Assembly: GCA_023614405.1 (NCBI GenBank)
Contig: CM042686.1
Span: forward strand, 464,908,740 to 464,972,739
From: Avena insularis
Taxonomy: Eukaryota > Streptophyta > Magnoliopsida > Poales > Poaceae
DNA length: 64,000 nt
Direction: 5' to 3'
The notes under the pieces are model-generated. The model searched no databases and was not told the DNA's origin. It was given only the letters and a program-made list of their open reading frames with translations. Positions 57,406 through 64,000 of this stretch are shown here, one piece after another. Positions within the stretch are counted from its first letter, which is position 1. Every line of letters begins with the position of its first letter. The position numbers were made by a program, and so were the translations under genes.

Positions 57406-58017
57406 CAGAGAAGTGTATGTATCCGAGTCTTCTCATATGTCGGTATGTATGCCGGCAATGAGCTTATGAATGAAATATTGGCACCTCGAGAAGTAACTCG
57501 GGGACTGCCTTAATAATATTTGTTGTTTTTTATTTTTACATCAGCTGGAGTAAGTTGTTCTAGTTAACTCGGATTAGTAGTGTGTGAGCACCAAAAACCC
57601 AACTCTTCGACTTGCTGCTGTCCAACAAGAATTGGCTTCATGGCAAGCAAGAGAACAAGTTTGGAATTGCGTATCACATGAAAAACGACTAAGGAAAAGA
57701 ACTTAATCGAGCCGACGTTTGTTTTTCGGACTAACCTTGTATTTACTTTCAAACTATTATGCTAAATTAGTTTGAGCTAAGCCTAAAAGTTTCTAAGTAT
57801 TGTTAAAACAATTTTTGAAGCTCGGATTAGTAAGTCGTAAAACCGAATCAAGGTAGACACGAACCGGGCCAGAAGATTGGACGAACAAGAAAATGAAACT
57901 CGGGGACTACGCCCAAGTTAATCCGGCATACAAACTTAGTAGCAAAATATTACATAAGTACGGGACACATTTCCACCCGGCATACCGAGGATCTGATAAG
58001 TTTTCAAGTGTTTTTAC
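57406..58017. other. Intergenic region between pol and the antisense gene
   Basis: Non-coding. ctcggggactgcc (about 57497) and ctcggggactacgcc (about 57898) repeat the polypurine-like core seen at the LTR. No terminator recognised. Confidence 0.5.
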
Positions 58018-61000
58018 TTAAGGAGCAGCAGCAGGAGGAAGTTCGGCGTCATCTTCACTTTCTTCGATATCCGAGGCATCATCCTCTCCATCCGCGTATG
58101 AACTATCTTCAACATTCTCGACCTCTTCGTCGCCAGCGGCTTCCAAGAAGCTCGGACCCTCAGTCCATTCGTGAATGGGAGCATATTCAATGAGGCTATG
58201 GGCATAAGCCTGGCGCCGAGCTACCCATTCCGGGTCATCGGTCGACTTGGATCCGGTGCGCACACGTGTCAGGAGGATGAGATCGATCTTCTCATACCAC
58301 GTGAGTATGTGGTGAAGAACAGTCTCAGCTGCAGCATGTCCAGCGGACTCCCTCCAGAGGTCGAGCTGGGTCTCAATCTCCGACAGCTTTTCAGCAAGAA
58401 GTGTGATTCTCTTTGGAGCGCTCTCACCGGGCCAGAACGTGTTGAAGACTCGAACTGAAACATCGAGGAGATCCTTGTCGTAGTTCTTGATGATTTCCAC
58501 GCGAGATGACAGGCTGACCAATAGGTCCTCCATGTCAAAGGGAATGCTCTCACCGTCAGGAGCGACGGGAGTACCCCTCTCTCGGCGGAAATTGGCAACA
58601 ACAGCGCTCGCAATAGGAGTACCCTCTGGAAAGTGGCCTGAAAACAAGGCAAAGGAAGAAGCTGAAGAAAAGACATATGAAGTAACCCGGAGAAGTATGT
58701 CGGATAAGGGAAAGGAACTTACGTGAAATGTGGCTGTGGATCCGGGTCAATTCATTGATGCAATTATCGCGTCTTTGGCGGAGCTGCACCAGTTCAGTGT
58801 TCGCCGACTCAAGTTTGACGTCGGCCTCCTGGAGAAGTTCGCGGTCCTTAGCAATTTGGAGGTTGAGGCGCTCGCGCTCTTCGGTGTAGTCCTAGCCAGC
58901 CTTTTCAAGCTTGTTTTGGTGCTGCGCATTCATCTTCTTCATTTCTGCCTTTAGCTTGGCAATCTCGTCGTTCTTGGTTCGGAGGAGGGCAAGCTCATCG
59001 TCTTTCTTTTTGAGCTCGGCCTGATGCTGCCCTGCTTGTTCGAGAAAATGCAGCATCATGTCAGGCACGGGCACACTATCTTCAAGAGATGCTGAAATAG
59101 CGTGTTGACCCGGCAGAGCCGAGGTATGAATGTTTGCCGAGCCAAGAAGAAAAGAAGATGGAAAGCAAAGCAGGGTCGGACAAAAAGGACTTACCCTTGA
59201 TCTGCTCCAGTTCTTTCGCATAATCTTGTTCTCAGCCTCCACCCCAGCTACGGAAACCAAGTAATGAGATTAGTTCGGCAGAGGAAGATGAAGGAAAACG
59301 GAGAAGCGCCAAGGGAGGAACTTACCCCTTTTCTCATGCTCAACGAGATGTGCATTGTGCTTTGCGAGCAGCATCTTGTGGGTATCCAGAAGATGCTGGA
59401 ACTTAGCACTCCAGCGGTTGGTGGTCACCTGAACAGAATACAAAAATTTGGCTCAAGCCTCGTGCATATTCGAAGTGTACAAGATCCGGGCTAAGTGGAA
59501 CTTAACCCGTCTCTAGGTGTGTGCATATTCGAAGTGTACAAGATCCGGGCCAAGTGGAACTTAACCCGGCTCTAGGTGTGTGCATATTCGAAGTGTACAA
59601 GATTCGAGCCAAGTGGAACTTAACCCGTCTCTAGGTGTGTGCATATTCGAAGTGTACAAGATCCGGGCCAAGTGGAACTTAACCCGGCTCTAGGTGTGTG
59701 CATATTCGAAGTGTACAAGTTCCGGGCCAAGTGGAACTTAACCCGGCTCTAAGTGTGTGCATATTCGAAGTGTACAAGATCCGGGACAAGTGGAACTTAA
59801 CCCGGCTCTAGGTGTGTGCATATTCAAAGTGTACAAGATTCGGGCCAAGTGGAACTTAACATGGCTCTAGGTGTGTGCATATTCAAAGTGTACAAGATCC
59901 GGGCCAAGTGGAACTTAACCCGGCTCTAGGTGTGTGCATATTCGAAGTGTACAAGATTCGGGCCAAGCAGAACTTAACCCGGCTCTACGTGTGTGCATAT
60001 TTGAAATTGTCAGGGAGCTACATTAGTTTTCTAAGGAGCGTCCGGCCGAGTAACAAGTTAGTCCCCCGGAGGATCGGGGACTAATGGTTATATCGCTAGT
60101 GCATGCTAAGGAAAAGGTGAAGTAACGTACCTCCATCATCCGACCCATGGAGTTAATCGCCTTAGAAGCTGTGTTCATCTAGGCAGCGAATTCGGCGGGA
60201 CCGAACTTCTTCGGGAGATCATCGTTATAGACGAACTCCGCCTTGTTCAAGTTATTCATAAACTCGATCAAGGTCGGAGGATATCGCTCACCGCTGAGCA
60301 TGTGGGGCGCCACCAAGCCCCTCGCATGTGCCTCTCTCCTCTCAACCTGAGCAAGGGCCGGACTGGTGTGCAGAACAAGTTGTTGCGCACTAGTTGGCTC
60401 AGGGCGTCGCCGGTGCTGGAGCCTTCTGGGCAAGCATGGACGCGAGGGTGCACTGTCCAGACCCGGTGGACGCTGCCCTGGTGATGTCAGGGGCTTTCTT
60501 ACCTTTGGCTTGCTGAGAGGAGGAAGTGGTTGCGGCAGATTTCCCCTTAGGAGCTGCCTGGATACTTCCTCGCCGAGACTGAGAAGACTCGGACGAGGCG
60601 GAGGAGCTTGGCGCTGGTGCCCTTGTTGCTGGAGCCGGAATTGGTGCTGGTACTGGTGCTGGTGTCGGTGCTGGTACGAAGGTAGTCTCAGTAGTTGCTG
60701 GCTACGGCGGAGCCGAAGTGGTGGATGACGCTGCCTCGGCTGGACCGGTCTCCCCCGCTCCGAGGTTACCCTCCTCTTGACGAGGTGGAATAGAACTCGG
60801 AGCAGCCGCAGAACCCTCTGGGGTAGGGCTCAGCGGGCGTGACTCGTCCTCACGAGGGGGAGAAGAGCTAGGATGGAGCGGCGAAGAGATGCTAGATCCA
60901 CTCTGAGGGACCTCCACCGCAGCCCTGCAAAATCAAATAATGTCAGAAGAGAAATTACAACAATGCAAGAAAGAACAAGTTGCAGAAGAAAAAGAGAATT

Positions 61001-62601
61001 ACACGTCCGAGGTTTGGGTCTCCTTGGGTTTCCGAGCCCTTCATGCTGGGGCCTTGCCTACATGCTTGGAAGCAGTTTTGTCTCCGGACTTCTTTCGCCT
61101 TTTGGAGGGCTGAGAAGGTCCGGAGGAGGAAATTGATGCAGCTCCACGCCTCTTCTTCGGCGCTGCCGGAACAGGTTCCCCCGTGGCAAGGGGAGGGTCC
61201 TCGTGGATCTTCCCACCGGGGTTAGCTGATGCCGGAAAAGCATAAGAAAGGGGGACAACATCAACAGGTTCAATCACCTCGACATCCGAGTCATCTTCAT
61301 CATCGGGCCAATTTCTAATAGAAGAGGGTTTACCGGTGGGTCGCTTCGTAGCATCGGTCATCGGGAGGAACATCTCCTGGTCCGGCTCTTCCTTGTCTGG
61401 GGTCTCTCGGTCAGGTGCCCATTTAAGGGTCGGATCGGTGCCGTCCTCGAGGGTCTGCTGAAGGAATAGCCGAGGAAAAGAATGAACAGCGGAGTCAAAA
61501 ATGGAACAATGACCGACATATAATTAACCCGGAGTAAATTTGCGCCACGAAGCTTACCAAGGGAGGAAGCCTATCCCGATAGAAATGCTCAATTCCCCAT
61601 GTCCATTCAGTGGAGAAGTCCTTGTGGGTGGGGAAGAGAGCCTTGACCCGGTGATAGATCTCTGAGTTGCTCAACTCGAAGGATGAGGTCCGGTTGGGGT
61701 CGCGGCCGAAGCTCATATGACACACCTTGTGGGTGCACCTCTGGAGGGGGGAGATTCGGTTGCACACGAACGTGATCATAGCATCCTTGTTGCGCAACCC
61801 GAGCTTCTTTAGCTCCGCAAACCTCTTGTTGACCTGGTTGGCCAAGGTTGTGGGCATCTTGGGGACAATGTCCCACGATTCTGGGTTAGGTGGACCCGGA
61901 GCATAGGGAAGCAGCCGGATCAAGTCTTCAGTGCCCTCGTTCCGGACATAAAAGAAAGTCCGGGCCCATCCTTTGCAGGAGTCCAGCCCGATGACTCGAG
62001 GGAAGATGGATAGCCTCCGGGGTGAGATGGATGCAGCTCCGAATTGAGTGAGCTGCTTGTCCTCCGGATCAAGTTGAATATTCGGAATGACACTACGACG
62101 AAGGCCGAAAAACCAGATCCATAGCTCCTTCATGGGCCATAATCCGGTGTAGCCCTCGATCGTAGAGGCAAAAGCAGAAACAGAAGTGATTGCGTTGGCA
62201 GGAAGGTGGTGCGGCTGGAGTTCGTATGTGCTTAACCAGTCATGGAAGAAATCGCTGACCGGCAAACCGAACCCCCGTTGGAAGTGCGACAAGAACACAA
62301 CATACTCACCCGGATTGGGTGAGGGGGCGAGTTCGGCGGAGGCAAGGCGCGCGATGACGCTGGCGGGGATGCGTCTGGTCTGGTAGAGCCAGTCCAAGTC
62401 ATCTTGGCAGACCCAGGACCCAGCCCACGCACCACGGTCCGCAGCGGCGGAGTCCTCCTCCATCTCTTGCTCAGCAACGATGAGCTCCTCCTCCGTCATC
62501 TGATAATCGCTGCCCTCGCTGGCGCTAGCGGCGGCGGGGGGCAAAGGCCTAGATTGACAGCGACCCGTGGTGAAGGAGGTGCGTAGCGGTGGCGACGACA
62601 T
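58018..62601 (-). CDS. Antisense gene of the Gypsy element, Transposase_28-like, coiled coil, acidic tail
   Basis: Seven GT..AG exons are proposed: 62601-61558, 61457-61005, 60924-60131, 59428-59326, 59247-59195, 59091-58723, 58637-58018, about 1,140 codons. The N-terminal exon holds a domain like the Pfam family Transposase_28 ('putative gypsy type transposon'): LSHFQRGFGLPVSDFFHDWL, LWPMKELWIWFFGLRR and CKGWARTFFYVRNEGTEDL. Exon 2 has acidic DDEDDSDVEV then a nuclear-signal-like PKKRRG and SKRRKK. Exon 3 is Pro/Ala/Ser-rich. Exons 5-6 form a coiled coil (ELKKKDDELALLRTKNDEIA). The last exon ends in an acidic tail. Such genes occur downstream of pol in plant Tat-type elements; their role is unknown. 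Stops at 61041-61043, 60702-60704 and 58892-58894 suggest it is now broken. Confidence 0.72.
59462..60010. repeat. 59-bp minisatellite, nine copies plus a partial
   Basis: gtgcatattcgaagtgtac starts at 59462, 59521, 59580, 59639, 59698, 59757, 59816, 59875 and 59934, exactly 59 bases apart, with a partial copy at 59993. Copies differ by a few substitutions. It lies in the proposed intron (59429-60130) of the antisense gene. There are no unique spacers, so this is not a CRISPR array. Confidence 0.97.
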
Positions 62602-63281
62602 AGAAATATGGGGGAAAAGATGCGGCGGCGGCGCTGCTGCTTGGGTGCATTGGCGGCAGCGCAGTCGCGAGGAAGACGAAGAAGAAGAGCAAAGGGCAGA
62701 GGGGCGCAGTAAGGGGAAAAAGCCTAAGTGATGCGCCCCTCCCCTATTTAACCTCTCCCACGAGGAGAAAGTGGGATCGCGTTCTGCGGGCACGCCACAC
62801 GCAGTGGCCGTGTACCACCCGCATCGACCAATCAGCAAGGAGCCACACGGAAGGCCACATAGTGGAGTTGGTCCCATGACGTGACACGTTGATGCGGTAA
62901 ACGAGGAGGCAGGAGTGACGTGACCAGCGCACAGTGATGACTGACAATTACTGCGGCGGTTACTATGCTGGCCCTTAAAATGAGACAAGATAATGATTAG
63001 CCTCCACGTGGGTTGGCATACGAGAGAAGGAAGCAAGACCCAGATAGGACCATGGTAACCGGGACGGCAAGTGAAAACTTGGAATGTGCAGAGGGAAAGT
63101 AAAACCATGAGGTCCGAGTTGAAGTGGTAACCTGGCCGGCAAGTGAAAACTTGGAACGTGAAAGGGGAACGTAAATCCATATAACCCGAGACAAGGAGAT
63201 AACTCCTAAATAATGTCCAAAGGTCAAACATAATTGAACCTGATGTGGCCTTAGCGACCAAGGCAGCTAAGACCGCACCAG
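62602..63281. promoter_or_regulatory. Upstream region of the antisense gene
   Basis: Non-coding on both strands. The long minus frame continues upstream of the chosen ATG (62601) to 63324 but loses resemblance to any family there, so the ATG before SSPPLRTSFTTG is preferred. Two near-copies of gcaagtgaaaacttggaa occur at about 63067 and 63138. Promoter role is inferred from position. Confidence 0.4.
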
Positions 63282-63294
63282 CTTCGGGGACTAA
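63282..63294 (+). other. Polypurine tract of the Gypsy element
   Basis: cttcggggactaa directly precedes the TG of the 3' LTR, the expected place for plus-strand priming. Confidence 0.75.
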
Positions 63295-64000
63295 TGTTGG
63301 GGGGATACCCCCGGGTAGGGTCACGCCGGGGTATAAAGGCCGAGTTAGCCGAGGTTCGGCAAGGCCAAAGCGGATGCTGGCCGGGTCACCTCAAGGCAGG
63401 CCGAATCACGGGGTAACCTGGACCAGGGGGCGTTCGCTTAACTAAGTCTCAACCGACTTAAGCAGTAAGTCGGGAATGCATGTTTAACTTGTATGCAGGA
63501 ACGGGTGTGGCCGGATCAACTATGATCCGGGTCACATCTAGCTTCTAGGAGAAGGAAGGAATCTCGCTGGTCAGAAGAAGCCCCGTGCGCACCGCTGGCG
63601 AAGCATAAGACAAGGGCAGGACCACCGAGGCGTGGCCGACAAGGGTGACGATGCCCATGTCGGCTGACACGGGCGCCGCAGAGGCTCACATAGCCTCTGT
63701 ATGTGTGACACGAGGGAAAAGTAACCCGGTCGGCTTACTACTTTTGGAGATGGCATATTCTTAGGAATATGCCTCCACGTATGCCCTAAGTGGAGACCTA
63801 GCCCCCCCTATATAAGGAGGGCTAGGGCTTCTATAGAGGGGGTTCCGATTTTTCTAGTTTGGCTAGGATTTTAATTGTGATCTATGAGCGAGAGTAAGAG
63901 AGCTCCTTCTTCCTCCTCTCGCCAATACAGCTCTAGGAGCACTTGTAACCTTGGAGGCAAAGCAAATATAAACTTCTGTGTGGAGAATCACTTCACTATC
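63295..64000 (+). mobile_element. 3' LTR of the Gypsy element, cut by the window end
   Basis: Starts TGTTGGGGGGATACCCCCG (with a small palindrome) right after the polypurine tract. It has a TATA box (ctatataagg, 63808-63817) and then transcribed-leader-like sequence. The CA end and target duplication lie beyond 64000. The minus frame at 63571-63756 is not credible coding. Confidence 0.85.

Larger units (their letters stand above)
50606..64000 (+). mobile_element. Tat-lineage Ty3/Gypsy element, 5' LTR deleted, 3' LTR cut by window end
   Basis: Order: primer-binding-like ttggcacccaccgtgggg (50616-50633), gag, protease, RT, RNase H, archaeal-type RNase H, integrase, convergent antisense gene, polypurine tract, 3' LTR. 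The second RNase H plus an antisense gene downstream of pol are hallmarks of plant Tat-type elements. The 5' LTR is missing, replaced by a truncated element Y LTR. Confidence 0.85.

Noticed and set aside
59462..60010. Possible CRISPR-like array
   Set aside because: Copies are contiguous with no unique spacers, in a plant retroelement; it is an ordinary minisatellite.
62602..63324. N-terminal 240 codons of the long minus frame as part of the antisense protein
   Set aside because: This upstream part is low-complexity with Trp/Gly/Cys-rich sequence unlike the rest, overlaps the polypurine tract and LTR start, and a good ATG exists at 62601.

Overview
This window looks like repeat-rich intergenic DNA from a large grass genome, most likely Triticeae (wheat, Aegilops, rye or barley). 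The reasons are LTRs starting TGTTGGAAATATGCCC (the BARE/Angela/WIS Copia type), several other nested LTR families, a CACTACAAGAAA-type CACTA end, LINE remnants, and no single-copy host gene that I can defend. There are no bacterial features, rRNA, tRNA or CRISPR. Family names are from memory of sequence style and were not searched.

Layout. 0.3-3.3 kb (minus): a decayed multi-exon gene for a Ulp1-type (C48) cysteine protease. Its splice sites and active-site residues can still be read, but stops and frameshifts break it. 4.5-7.4 kb: an array of about 4.4 copies of a 660-bp repeat. 8.15-10.2 kb (minus): a second decayed gene whose first exon encodes an Ala/Val/Glu-rich repeat protein. 10.6-15.4 kb: two LINE remnants, tail to tail. 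15.4-17.8 kb: a direct duplication of about 1.5-kb period carrying another LINE RT fragment. 17.8-20.6 kb: unassigned repeat-like DNA. 20.6-22.35 kb: a solo Copia LTR with target site duplication (TSD) TGATT. 22.4-26.46 kb: Gypsy remnants in the order pol end, LTR, leader, gag. 26.46-27.89 kb: a second solo Copia LTR, minus strand, TSD AAGTT. 27.9-30.0 kb: the 3' end of a minus-strand Gypsy-type element. 30.02-30.73 kb: a CACTA left end.

30.73-44.85 kb is a plus-strand Copia element (5' LTR, primer binding site, leader, gag with an intron-like segment) that has been opened by other insertions. Element X (33503-41482, minus, TSD GTTAT) sits in its leader. Element X is a hybrid: its left LTR is cut at 34254 and continues as the LTR of a second family, Y. 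A Y element (44855-50605, minus) follows. X and Y each carry one unrecognised ORF with a shared C-terminal part, have different primer binding sites, and lack gag-pol, so they are probably non-autonomous.

50.6-64.0 kb is a plus-strand Ty3/Gypsy element of the Tat type that has lost its 5' LTR. It has gag, protease, RT, RNase H, a second archaeal-like RNase H and integrase, interrupted by stops and frameshifts. Downstream lies a convergent antisense multi-exon gene (58018-62601) with a Transposase_28-like domain. One of its introns holds nine 59-bp tandem repeats. The 3' LTR starts at 63295 and runs off the window.

The most interesting signals are the hybrid X/Y element, the orphan ORF shared by X and Y, the antisense gene with its intronic minisatellite, and a 21-bp in-frame repeat in pol that resembles the element's own polypurine tract.
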